Shown here: positions 57,375 through 64,000 of the stretch, one piece after another
Layout of the letters: each line of letters starts with the position of its first letter
Numbering within the stretch: position 1 is the first letter of the stretch
Source of the DNA: JAHOYW01 sp963664605
Lineage (GTDB): Bacteria; Verrucomicrobiota; Lentisphaeria; Victivallales; Victivallaceae
Assembly (NCBI GenBank): GCA_963664605.1
Contig: OY761536.1
Location: 3,968,001 to 4,032,000 of the forward strand
DNA: 64,000 nt
Direction of reading: 5' to 3'
Position numbers and translations under genes: made by a program
The notes under the pieces: generated by a model
What the model was told of the DNA's origin: nothing
Seen by the model: the letters and a program-made list of their open reading frames with translations, nothing else
Databases searched by the model: none

Positions 57375-58517
57375 ATGGAAAAAACGTTTTTGCCCGAAAA
57401 GGAAAGAAAAACGACTGAGTCTGGAAGATTTCAAGGAAGAAAATCAAGAATGTTCGGAACGCTTATTCAGGAGCCTGGAGCAAAGTCGGCCAACGACCAT
57501 CCCCGGAAGTATGCTGCCCCCGCTTATTTAAAGCTTCCAAGCCTGAAAACGGTACAGGAAAAGTTCGAGCAAGGCTCAAATGACAAGGAAATTATCCGGC
57601 TTATTGCAGGTCTGGACTCAATCTACCCTTTAGATAAGCTTTATCGCGACGGCATAGCGCTGGACGTTTTCCTTGTCGAAGCTGTAAACGAATGGATACA
57701 TAGTATTTTCCCGCCGAAACTTTGTGAAAAACTGGATATTTCAATTAAGCTTGAAGAACTCCGCTATAATTATTGGGATTCAGCTGTAGAAGCTCCAGAG
57801 CATTCCATCGCTTTTATCTTCAGTTTTGCAAATTTTCTCAATGATTATTTTCCGCTTGGTGAAATCTTGGAAGCATATGAAAAGCAATTCCCGGGACTGG
57901 GACGGCATATATTGAGTATGCTGAGTTATTGCCCCATGAATATCGGCACACCGGAAAATATCTACGAGCTGAATTCCTATTCTTACTGGTATGGTGAAGA
58001 CAATGAGAAAACGGTTTTTAACGAGCGCTATGAGGAATATTTTGAAAGTGGCGAAGACGAGGAAACAAGTCGTGATTACGCCAATGAATGCGTGGCATTT
58101 ACTTTCGACCAGTTTGAAGATTGCCTGCCGGACTGGACTTTCAAACGCGAGCTGCGCAATGTCAAATATAAAGGACCGATACCGGATGAACTGTGCCATC
58201 TGGAAGAAAGTTTTCAGGCCTATTTAGCGTTAAAAGAATGCCGTTATGAGTTTCCGAATCTCAATCTTCCGGGATGTATCGTTGCCTGGGATAAAGAGTC
58301 GTATGATTTCTTATGCGATGTTTTTAATCATGCCGGTAATGATATGGCGCAATATGGTGAGGATTATTATTTTTCAGGATTGCGTTGGGTTCTGGATTCA
58401 AGGCGCTTTTCAGAATTGCGTAAAACCCTGGCGGAAATCCAATCTGTGCTATGCTTTTTCTCAGCCTGTATGGAATTTCTGCTGCAATATACACAGGAGT
58501 ACCCCAAAAATGCTTGA
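57375..58517 (+). CDS. PRTRC system protein F (likely)
   Basis: Up to 380 residues. ATG 57375 lacks a ribosome site; ATG 57450 (355 residues, 'MFGTLIQEPGAKSANDHPRK') has AAGGA upstream and is a likely alternative start. It is acidic and mostly helical, with 'KTVQEKFEQGSNDKEIIRLI' near the N-terminus and Tyr/Trp-rich segments ('YSYWYGEDNEKTVFNERYEE'). The assignment to F rests on length, the helical character and its place between C and B, the normal cassette position. The end overlaps B by 8 bp. Its role in the cassette is unknown. Confidence 0.65.
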   Translation: MEKTFLPEKERKTTESGRFQGRKSRMFGTLIQEPGAKSANDHPRKYAAPAYLKLPSLKTVQEKFEQGSNDKEIIRLIAGLDSIYPLDKLYRDGIALDVFLVEAVNEWIHSIFPPKLCEKLDISIKLEELRYNYWDSAVEAPEHSIAFIFSFANFLNDYFPLGEILEAYEKQFPGLGRHILSMLSYCPMNIGTPENIYELNSYSYWYGEDNEKTVFNERYEEYFESGEDEETSRDYANECVAFTFDQFEDCLPDWTFKRELRNVKYKGPIPDELCHLEESFQAYLALKECRYEFPNLNLPGCIVAWDKESYDFLCDVFNHAGNDMAQYGEDYYFSGLRWVLDSRRFSELRKTLAEIQSVLCFFSACMEFLLQYTQEYPKNA

Positions 58518-59235
58518 TATTCAATACGAAAGCCACGATAATGCTTTTTGTCTGACACACGCGCTGCTCTTCTATAAAAATCAATCCCGTCAAACGCTGG
58601 CGACTTTGCACAAAGTAAGAAACAAAGAGCTTTTGCATGGGAAAGCTGTAAATGTCGCGGAACTGGATGATTTATTTCATTCTCCCGGTCAACGTAGCCG
58701 GATGACTTTTATGCCGCCGCAGGTCATCGCTGTTTCGAGAACTGATGTGCTTTGGTTCGAACGTTCCCGTATACGGCCGATTTATTTCAACGTTCCGGGC
58801 AATGAGCCTAAGCGGCAGTTTCTGAACCGGATTTCAGGAGAAAATGTAATCTGGCCGAACCTCTTGTTCAAAATCTCACGGGAAACAGTATACTGCTGGG
58901 CTCTTAAAAGTTCCGTCAGGCCGAAGGAGAATACGAAACTTTATCGGGCTCCCTTCACTAATATTTTTACTGATGACAAGGTCTGTTTGCCAAACGGCAT
59001 TCCGAATAAGCCGGAAGACGATATAGTTGCATACGCCGGAAAAGTTGTTGATGTTATTTTCCGGGGGCATTTTTCACATTTGTATGGTGAACAGATTAAA
59101 CGAATCGGGTATTACCATGGACTCGACCGTTTCTGGCAAAATATGGCAAAAAAGACAGCCAAAGGAAAAATCAAGACATTCCCCGCAAAACAGCTCATTC
59201 CAACTGATTTAGACATAAGGAGCATTCTTTCATGA
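58510..59235 (+). CDS. PRTRC system protein B (E2/UBC-like fold)
   Basis: 241 residues from ATG 58510; the open frame extends back to 58246 inside protein F, but the overlap would be too long. It follows the family pattern: 'FMPPQVIAVSRTDVLWFERS' (67-86), 'RPIYFNVPG' (89-97), 'IWPNLLFKISRETVYCWAL', then 'LYRAPFTNIFTDDKVCLPNG' (144-163). The last segment mirrors the active-site strand of ubiquitin-conjugating enzymes (HPNI...G.ICL), placing the catalytic cysteine at Cys159. It would receive an activated Ubl from the ThiF/E1 protein. It is translationally coupled to ThiF by an ATGA overlap. Confidence 0.85.
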   Translation: MLDIQYESHDNAFCLTHALLFYKNQSRQTLATLHKVRNKELLHGKAVNVAELDDLFHSPGQRSRMTFMPPQVIAVSRTDVLWFERSRIRPIYFNVPGNEPKRQFLNRISGENVIWPNLLFKISRETVYCWALKSSVRPKENTKLYRAPFTNIFTDDKVCLPNGIPNKPEDDIVAYAGKVVDVIFRGHFSHLYGEQIKRIGYYHGLDRFWQNMAKKTAKGKIKTFPAKQLIPTDLDIRSILS

Positions 59236-59969
59236 AGCATTTAACTCCACCGGAATTTCATACGCATCCGGTATATATCGAACTGGTTGGCGCCGGGGCG
59301 ACCGGCTCGCAGATCATGTCCGGGCTGGTACGGCTGCATCTTGCTATGCTCGAACTCGGGCATCCATACGGGGTCAGAGTGCGTTGCTGGGATTTCGATA
59401 CGGTTTCGCATAGCAATATCGGGCGACAATTATTCACAAACGAGGAAATCAACCGGAATAAAGCCGTGTGTTTAATATCCCGTTATAATTATCATTACGG
59501 ACTGGAATGGCTCGCCGAACCACGCCGTTTCGCTGACAATTCACATTACCGTCAAGGATGTACAGTTATAATTTCCGCGGTTGACAGCAGAAAATCGCGT
59601 TCAGAGATTAACGATTGTTTACACAATTACCATAGCGCCTATTTAATCGACTGCGGTTGCGGCCGTGATTTCGGTCAGTTATGTTGTGGGGATGGCTCGC
59701 CGGAACTCCCGTATCCCTGGCAGAAACACCCGGAAATGATTGATACCGCAAAAGACGGCGTCCGGCGTTCAAGCTGTTCTATGGCGGATTCATTGCAGCG
59801 TCAAGGGCTCTTTATAAACCAGTGGATTGCTACCGGGGTTCTCGAAATGCTCTGGCAGTTATTCAGGAAAGGCGGACTGAATTATTCAGAACTTTATTTC
59901 AACCTTGCAAATGGCAATATGAGGCCGATTGTAGTTTCGGATCACAGTCCGAAAAATGAGAAAAACTGA
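59232..59969 (+). CDS. PRTRC system ThiF family protein (E1-like)
   Basis: 245 residues with the ThiF/E1 adenylation fold. It has the nucleotide loop 'LVGAGATGSQIMSG' (18-31), 'RCWDFDTVSHSNIGRQLF' (51-68, with Asp56 and Arg65), Lys77, and the 'ISAVDSRKSR' loop (114-123). The 'SSCSMADSLQRQGLFINQW' segment near 180-198 places Cys182 as the candidate thioester cysteine. Such enzymes adenylate the C-terminus of a ubiquitin-like partner. It is the last gene of the visible cassette; the toxin-antitoxin pair that follows is on the other strand. Confidence 0.88.
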   Translation: MKHLTPPEFHTHPVYIELVGAGATGSQIMSGLVRLHLAMLELGHPYGVRVRCWDFDTVSHSNIGRQLFTNEEINRNKAVCLISRYNYHYGLEWLAEPRRFADNSHYRQGCTVIISAVDSRKSRSEINDCLHNYHSAYLIDCGCGRDFGQLCCGDGSPELPYPWQKHPEMIDTAKDGVRRSSCSMADSLQRQGLFINQWIATGVLEMLWQLFRKGGLNYSELYFNLANGNMRPIVVSDHSPKNEKN

Positions 59970-59980
59970 TGTTGCTTATG

Positions 59981-60313
59981 TTATTTTTTGAGCAGTTTTT
60001 TGACTTCACGTTTCAAGGTTGGCAAACCTTCTGTAATTGTATCCCAGACGATACTGTCGAGAATAGTATCATAACCATGGACGATCCGGTTTCGCATACC
60101 GATAATTTCCCGGGTTTGAGATATATTGACTGCCGGGTCAAGTTTCAAGATATGGTTCATCGCTTCACCGATAATCAGGAATCGCAGATTTACCGAGTCT
60201 TGAATAGTTAGATCGGAAGAATAATCCTCATATGTCATCCCTTTAGTCCGCTCTTCGATAATCTCAATCGCCTGTTTGATATCCTCAAGGTATTTATCTA
60301 CTTCATGCTTCAT
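59981..60313 (-). CDS. hepT: HepT-like HEPN toxin (DUF86 family)
   Basis: 110 residues from ATG 60313. The HEPN signature R-x4-6-H is present as 'GMRNRIVHGYD' (72-82; Arg74, His79, Tyr81), following the helical 'QDSVNLRFLIIGEAMNHIL'. HEPN toxins cleave RNA unless adenylylated by the partner nucleotidyltransferase. The gene overlaps its antitoxin by 11 bp and is inserted opposite to the surrounding plus-strand genes, as expected for a stability cassette. Confidence 0.9.
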   Translation of the reverse strand: MKHEVDKYLEDIKQAIEIIEERTKGMTYEDYSSDLTIQDSVNLRFLIIGEAMNHILKLDPAVNISQTREIIGMRNRIVHGYDTILDSIVWDTITEGLPTLKREVKKLLKK

Positions 60314-60611
60314 ATAATAAAACCTTGTGCTGATTGACGGATTCAATGAAATAAGGATTCTTCAATGAATCCTCTGTAACCAGATCGACATGTTTGTTAA
60401 AAGCCTTTTCCAATTCGCCATTAAGGTGGAAATAAGTCTTGGAAATGCCCTTGAAGTATTTTGAATCAAATTTTACCAAAAGGTCAATATCACTGTTTCC
60501 GGTAAACTGATCATCGCTTACCGCTGAACCAAAAAGATACAAAGATTTGACCCTATGCTGTCTGCATAGATCTCTGATTTTATCCATATTTTCTGATATG
60601 ATCCGGTTCAT
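60303..60611 (-). CDS. mntA: MntA-like minimal nucleotidyltransferase antitoxin
   Basis: 102 residues from ATG 60611, preceded by AAGGTGG; the open frame extends 14 codons further. It has the pol-beta-type motif 'YLFGSAVSDDQFTGNSDIDL' with Gly28-Ser29 and metal-binding Asp41 and Asp43. MntA proteins transfer AMP to the tyrosine of the HEPN R-x4-H-x-Y motif and so inactivate HepT. Here that tyrosine (HepT Tyr81) is present, which supports a working pair. It is transcribed first, with hepT second. Confidence 0.9.
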   Translation of the reverse strand: MNRIISENMDKIRDLCRQHRVKSLYLFGSAVSDDQFTGNSDIDLLVKFDSKYFKGISKTYFHLNGELEKAFNKHVDLVTEDSLKNPYFIESVNQHKVLLYEA

Positions 60612-60814
60612 AGTCCACCTTTGCCTTGTATCTCTATTCATAATATACATCAATAGGTTTTAATAGTCAAATTCGATATTATGCTTAATATATGAGAATT
60701 GATTATTGATTATCATACTATCCTGGTTACATCATTTCATCACAAAAAAGATTCGTTTTATTTATGATAGACGGGTGTTTTTACAGAAAAATATTATTTT
60801 CCTTTTAATTTGAC

Positions 60815-60841
60815 GGCGCGGCGGTCGGAAGCGACCGCGCC
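60815..60841. repeat. GC-rich hairpin in an AT-rich gap
   Basis: GCGGTCG-GAAG-CGACCGC forms a 7-bp stem with a tetraloop, extended by GGC/GCC pairs after a bulge. It stands out sharply from the AT-rich 60612-60910 gap and lies about 70 bp before the ATG at 60911. It is possibly a 5' leader structure of the accessory operon. The rest of the gap has no gene. Confidence 0.6.
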
Positions 60842-60910
60842 GGCTGAGAGGAATCATTCATAGAATTCCGGTTGAGCGTGGAAGAAAAACCCTATACAGG
60901 AGGCAATATT

Positions 60911-61465
60911 ATGCCTATTAGAACAGAAGACCCGCAGGCTCGTGAAAAACTGGAAACAAAGCTTAAAAAGCTCACCGAATACCAGGAAATGATGAAAAAC
61001 ATCAATGTCATCCTCCGTAATTCCCGTAGTTCGATAGAAGAAAAGATCAAACTTGTCAGCGAAAAATACCAACTCAAGGCAGAAACCGTCCGGAAACTGA
61101 TGAACCCGCCATACAGCTATATGAAAGTTGGCTTTCAAAGCTATGAACTCAGCAATAATTTGGCGAATATTAATAGAATAAAGAAACGAATAAAACAAGT
61201 TATACGCTATCAGGCGGAAATAGAACAAGTCGAAGAGGCGGGTGAATTGCCGGAAATCGAATTTGACGGCGGTAAGATTGTAGACAACATACCCTGTAAC
61301 AGGATTCAAATATTCTTTGATGAAAAACCTGATGCCGATATCCGGAGAAAACTCAAACGCAACGGTTTCCGCTGGGCGCCAAGTAACAGCGCCTGGCAGA
61401 GTTACCGGAATCGGCATACTCTCGACTGGGCAAAACAGGAATTTAATGTGGAGGAAACCGTATGA
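60911..61465 (+). CDS. Element accessory protein with GFRW-AW C-terminal motif
   Basis: 184 residues from ATG 60911, which has a perfect AGGAGG upstream. The N-terminal two thirds are basic and coiled-coil-like ('LKKLTEYQEMMKNINVILRN'). The C-terminal 45 residues, 'RIQIFFDEKPDADIRRKLKR' then 'NGFRWAPSNSAWQSY', match a short domain common in phage and conjugative-element proteins (DUF3560-type ends, 'GFRWSP..kAWqR'). Function is unknown; such proteins are often linked to antirestriction or DNA modification. It overlaps the next gene by 4 bp. Confidence 0.65.
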   Translation: MPIRTEDPQAREKLETKLKKLTEYQEMMKNINVILRNSRSSIEEKIKLVSEKYQLKAETVRKLMNPPYSYMKVGFQSYELSNNLANINRIKKRIKQVIRYQAEIEQVEEAGELPEIEFDGGKIVDNIPCNRIQIFFDEKPDADIRRKLKRNGFRWAPSNSAWQSYRNRHTLDWAKQEFNVEETV

Positions 61466-61794
61466 CTATCAAATTGCACTGGGGATTGAACCCGGTACCG
61501 GAAAATGCCTGCACAGCCTGGGGAGCCCGGGCTATTTTACAAAACCAGATTCTGGAGCTGCTGGCGGATCGTCAGGATTTCGCGGCTCCTGAAATGCCGG
61601 AACACGAAAAAAGGGTATTCGTCAACTGGATCAACGAAAGTGCTCTGCCGAAACTGCGGAAACATATCGTCGAACAGTCCTGGAGTAATGACTCAGAAGA
61701 AGTGTTTGAATTTAATGAAGGAAATTTTCATGCGCTTGCTTCCTGTAAAAAATCCTACGGATACTGTTACATTTTATGCTGGCAGGAAAAATAA
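61462..61794 (+). CDS. Hypothetical element protein
   Basis: 110 residues, not recognised. It begins 'KLHWGLNPVPENACTAWGAR' and is rich in Trp and Glu ('EKRVFVNWINESALPKLRKH'), ending 'SYGYCYILCWQEK'. The 4-bp ATGA overlap with the preceding gene indicates coupled translation. It has no signal or membrane helix. It belongs to the small accessory proteins usual for the non-transfer part of conjugative elements. Confidence 0.6.
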   Translation: MTIKLHWGLNPVPENACTAWGARAILQNQILELLADRQDFAAPEMPEHEKRVFVNWINESALPKLRKHIVEQSWSNDSEEVFEFNEGNFHALASCKKSYGYCYILCWQEK

Positions 61795-61816
61795 ACATTG
61801 AACAAGGGAGAAAACC

Positions 61817-62275
61817 ATGCACAAACAAACATTAAAAAATCTGCTCCATTACCATACAAATATTACTTTTGAAGAGTTCCACCAGGAAATTTTTCCTGAC
61901 TTTAAACTGTCGGGTTCAGTCAATTACCTGCACAACAAATTCCGCATCTTCCATGACTGCCTTTTTCTTTTCCTGGCAGAGCTTGATGAATGTCGTCTTG
62001 AGTACCTCGCTGACGCTATTTTGAAACGATACGGCAGCGATGATCCTGAGTATTGTGATATTATCGAAAAAGCGGAAAAAATCCTGGCACGCAGCAAAGT
62101 CAAGAATACTTCAGAAAAAGTCCGGGATGAAATCATGCAGACAGCCATTGACCTGCTGGCTGATGAATTATATCCCTTCAAATCAAAGCTGGACTCTGAA
62201 GGACGGGAAATGGAGTTTGCGGTCATTCACGATCTGATTGACCAGTTGGAATCAGTAAGTGAGGGGAAATTCTGA
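61817..62275 (+). CDS. Hypothetical helical element protein
   Basis: 152 residues, no family match. It is acidic and predominantly helical ('FLFLAELDECRLEYLADAIL', 'DEIMQTAIDLLADELYPFKS'). ACAAGGGAGAAAACC gives a good ribosome site. It is the third gene of the small plus-strand group begun at 60911 and converges with the Fur-like gene. Confidence 0.55.
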   Translation: MHKQTLKNLLHYHTNITFEEFHQEIFPDFKLSGSVNYLHNKFRIFHDCLFLFLAELDECRLEYLADAILKRYGSDDPEYCDIIEKAEKILARSKVKNTSEKVRDEIMQTAIDLLADELYPFKSKLDSEGREMEFAVIHDLIDQLESVSEGKF

Positions 62276-62301
62276 TGATTATATTTTCCGGCTAATCTTT
62301 T

Positions 62302-62589
62302 TTAATTCAAGAAGTTCGTCGCATATCTTTTCCGTTTTCCGGAACTATCGAGTTCCTTTATAAAACCGGCTTTGATAAAAAGTCCTATATTGCGGTGAAT
62401 TGTAGATTTCGCGTGAACGGCATCTTGTTTACGCGCTTCCCGAAAAAGCTCAGCTATGGAATATTCCCCATCCATAGAATGAATTGTATTTAACAGATTT
62501 TCCCGTTCTATTGTGTAGACATGCCCAAACTCTCTTAAGTGATGCCGCATGCTTTTCATATTAACTTCTGACTGCATCGTTTTCCTCAT
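62302..62589 (-). CDS. Fur-like winged-helix regulator lacking the metal/dimer domain
   Basis: 95 residues that cover only the N-terminal winged helix of the Fur family: 'HHLREFGHVYTIERENLLNT' then 'EYSIAELFREARKQDAVHAK' and 'STIHRNIGLFIKAGFIKELD', which parallels the Fur 'TVYRxLxLLxEAGLI' recognition helix and wing. Full Fur proteins have about 140 residues with zinc- and iron-binding histidines in a second domain, absent here. It probably acts as a metal-independent local regulator of the element. It is divergent from the gene at 62713 across an AT-rich 123-bp gap that could hold its operator. Confidence 0.65.
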   Translation of the reverse strand: MRKTMQSEVNMKSMRHHLREFGHVYTIERENLLNTIHSMDGEYSIAELFREARKQDAVHAKSTIHRNIGLFIKAGFIKELDSSGKRKRYATNFLN

Positions 62590-62712
62590 TTGTAATTCAA
62601 TATCAGTACATTAGCAGTATTTGTGCTTTTTTGCAAGGAAAATTGCTACTGGAATTATATCTGCCCGTAATCGAAAAAATCCAAAATCAAAACAAAGGAA
62701 TTGAGCATACCT

Positions 62713-63669
62713 ATGAATGATAAAATTAAACAAGCAGTTTATAAAATTCTCGAAGCTGAATGCAGCAAAGATAAAGATGGACTATTTTATACCGAAATTC
62801 ATGCTTATTACCGGGACGGACTGGATGACAAAAGCATTTTGAAAATCTGCCAGGCCGATAAACCGCGCGAAATGTTTTATGAACAAATCACAGAAAGTTA
62901 TGAAAGCTGTGAATGGGAATATGAAAACGAAATTCTAAAGAAAATCATGGACAGCGAAATAATCGCAAATGCCATTCAAAACGAGGAAACTACAGAAGAT
63001 GAAATCACGGAGTTATTTCAAGAACATCATTATATAAGTCTTCCTTATGAACATTTTCTGAGTCAGAATGTGTATGTGGATATTCTGGTAAATGCCGGTG
63101 ATCTTAATTTTGATTATACACTCAATGCGCCTTTCGCAAGCTGGGACGGAAAAGAGGCTAAACGCATTGATGAAAATTCAGCTCTCTTGTGGCTGGCCCG
63201 TCAACAGGGATATACTAAAACCGCATTGACTAAAGCACTTCGTGACCGCAAAATCGCCAATGATACTTTTCTGAAATCAGTTTTATCCGAAGTTGAAAAC
63301 GTTACGTCCGCAATGAACGTCCTGACATTTCTAACGGAAATGACCTTTGAGGAATGGTTCAAACTTGATAACGCAATCAGCAAAGAAAAGCCGCTTAACG
63401 ATTGCTGTTTTCCCCGAAAGAGCAAAGGTCGCGGTTATATCATTCTGGATAAAAGCACAACTTGCGGCTTATATAATCCTTGGAACGGCTCCGGTTCATG
63501 CCTGGAAATCGAACTCGAAAAAGATGTCCGGCTGCCAATCCGCATGATTGACTCAGCCACCCCGGATGGTGACCGCGGCTACAGTATTTCAGAAATCTGG
63601 GGCTTGTGCGGTTCCGCCTGGACGGATAATGCTGTCAAGGAGATTCATGAACAAAAAAAAGTCGCCTAA
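62713..63669 (+). CDS. Hypothetical element protein
   Basis: 318 residues from ATG 62713; a TTG four codons earlier is too close to AAAGGA to be the start. Not recognised. It is acidic, with 'YTEIHAYYRDGLDDKSILKI' early and 'ALLWLARQQGYTKTALTKAL' in the middle. A C-terminal beta-rich section ('GRGYIILDKSTTCGLYNPWN', then 'SCLEIELEKDVRLPIRMID') follows. Similar long acidic proteins accompany antirestriction genes on mobile elements, but no function is proposed. It overlaps the next small gene by 23 bp. Confidence 0.6.
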   Translation: MNDKIKQAVYKILEAECSKDKDGLFYTEIHAYYRDGLDDKSILKICQADKPREMFYEQITESYESCEWEYENEILKKIMDSEIIANAIQNEETTEDEITELFQEHHYISLPYEHFLSQNVYVDILVNAGDLNFDYTLNAPFASWDGKEAKRIDENSALLWLARQQGYTKTALTKALRDRKIANDTFLKSVLSEVENVTSAMNVLTFLTEMTFEEWFKLDNAISKEKPLNDCCFPRKSKGRGYIILDKSTTCGLYNPWNGSGSCLEIELEKDVRLPIRMIDSATPDGDRGYSISEIWGLCGSAWTDNAVKEIHEQKKVA

Positions 63670-63811
63670 ATGGAAATCACCAGCAAAAATAAATTTAATT
63701 GCCCCAGCACTAAAAATTAAAACTGCTCATTTTATTCGTTTCGCCGGACATGCCGGGAATGCCGCTGAAGCGCGACATCGGCATGTCATCAGCATAAAAC
63801 GAAGCGAATAA
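63647..63811 (+). CDS. Small basic protein overlapping the preceding gene
   Basis: 54 residues ('MNKKKSPKWKSPAKINLIAP' and on), strongly basic with several histidines ('HAGNAAEARHRHVISIKRSE'). CAAGGAGATTC before ATG 63647 is a strong ribosome site, which is why it is listed although it overlaps the previous gene by 23 bp. It might bind nucleic acid. It could also be a chance frame. Confidence 0.4.
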   Translation: MNKKKSPKWKSPAKINLIAPALKIKTAHFIRFAGHAGNAAEARHRHVISIKRSE

Positions 63812-63827
63812 AAGGAAAATTTTTCTT

Positions 63828-64000
63828 ATGGAAACAGCAATTCAGCTTGATCTTTTCGATTTTGAAGACACAGCGCCTGTAATGGAAATGCCTACGCTCG
63901 AAAGCCTGCAAAAACCGCAAGAGAAAGTGCAAATCATTCAACAAGCGCCTGAAAAGGTTTTGCGCAATAACTACCGGATAAGCCCGAATGATGTTTTGGT
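63828..64000 (+). CDS. Start of an unidentified element protein, cut by window edge
   Basis: ATG 63828 follows AAAAGGAAAATTTTTCTT. The 57 visible codons read 'METAIQLDLFDFEDTAPVME', then a Gln/Pro-rich linker and 'NNYRISPNDVLV'. Low-complexity beginnings followed by NYRI are common at the front of large methylase/helicase proteins of conjugative elements, but too little is visible to decide. Confidence 0.6.
   Translation, partial: METAIQLDLFDFEDTAPVMEMPTLESLQKPQEKVQIIQQAPEKVLRNNYRISPNDVL

Larger units (their letters stand above)
30180..64000. mobile_element. Integrative conjugative element (left end and most of the body; right end outside window)
   Basis: The stretch contains a tyrosine integrase at one end, a VirD4-like coupling ATPase, a Trb/VirB-type secretion gene cluster, a ParA-like ATPase, a PRTRC cassette and numerous small unknown genes with tight overlaps. 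This gene content is typical of integrated conjugative elements or plasmids. The border is set between the zinc-finger gene and the integrase 3' end because gene content changes abruptly there. No tRNA target or att repeat could be identified by eye, and the right border is not in the window. An integrated plasmid is the main alternative. Confidence 0.8.

Noticed and set aside
57349..57531. 60-codon TTG-start frame at the beginning of the PRTRC F gene
   Set aside because: No ribosome site, unnatural composition, and fully overlapped by the better F frame.
60854..61417. 187-codon minus-strand frame opposite the GFRW-motif gene
   Set aside because: Phe-rich antisense shadow; the plus-strand gene has a perfect AGGAGG and a recognisable C-terminal motif.
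1..64000. CRISPR array, tRNA or rRNA genes
   Set aside because: No regularly spaced identical repeats, tRNA cloverleaf segments or rRNA-like sequence were noticed by eye; a covariance-model scan would be needed for certainty.

Overview
The window looks like a chromosome segment of an anaerobic, sugar-degrading bacterium of the Lentisphaerota/Verrucomicrobiota group. This is inferred from gene content: a DUF1559-like pseudopilin whose N-terminus lacks the usual Gly at -1, URO-D-family and Gfo/Idh/MocA proteins beside glycosidases, and a sugar-binding protein fused to an ABC permease. I saw no rRNA, tRNA or CRISPR array.

Region 1 (1-23.7 kb, all minus strand) is a long sugar-catabolism gene train. 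At its 5' end is a LacI repressor gene with a consensus promoter (TTGACA-17-TATAAT) abutting a near-perfect operator. After it come a pseudopilin, a URO-D-like protein, a beta-helix lipoprotein, a LamG protein, a GH5-like glycosidase, a fucose/arabinose-isomerase-like enzyme, a Gfo/Idh/MocA protein and a class II aldolase. Then follow an acylating aldehyde dehydrogenase, both subunits of an ADP-forming acyl-CoA ligase, a DASS anion carrier, a split transketolase, two RpiB-like isomerases, a GH36-like glycosidase and an ABC sugar transporter. The core matches, enzyme class for enzyme class, the transketolase-type sulfoglycolysis pathway (sulfo-TK, acylating/sulfoacetate variant). That pathway takes sulfoquinovose through sulfofructose, sulfoerythrose, sulfoerythrulose and sulfoacetaldehyde to sulfoacetyl-CoA, then sulfoacetate plus ATP. 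The substrate is an inference.

Region 2 (23.7-30.2 kb) is a patchwork: a AAA/DUF4143 ATPase, a GH116 gene cut to its N-terminal part, a decayed gene tail, araD, a hipBA pair and a small CxxC-rich zinc protein. Two diverged direct repeats of about 115 bp bracket the GH116-araD-hipBA block.

Region 3 (30.2 kb to the right edge) is most of an integrative conjugative element. It starts with a tyrosine integrase and a VirD4-like coupling protein. A Trb/VirB-type secretion cluster follows in the order C-D-E-J-L-F-G-I, with VirB8 duplicated and a 1073-residue secreted coiled-coil protein inserted; no VirB11 or relaxase is visible. The divergent arm carries a ClpB-like AAA+ operon and a PRTRC cassette (E, C, F, B, ThiF). 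In that cassette C is ubiquitin-like, B is E2-like and ThiF is E1-like. A HEPN/MNT toxin-antitoxin pair and several unknown accessory genes complete the arm. The right end of the element lies beyond the window.

A recurring oddity is short, diverged duplications of gene 3' ends at module borders: an oxidoreductase tail at 2.9 kb, a coupling-protein tail at 31.4 kb, and the 25.4/29.6 kb pair.
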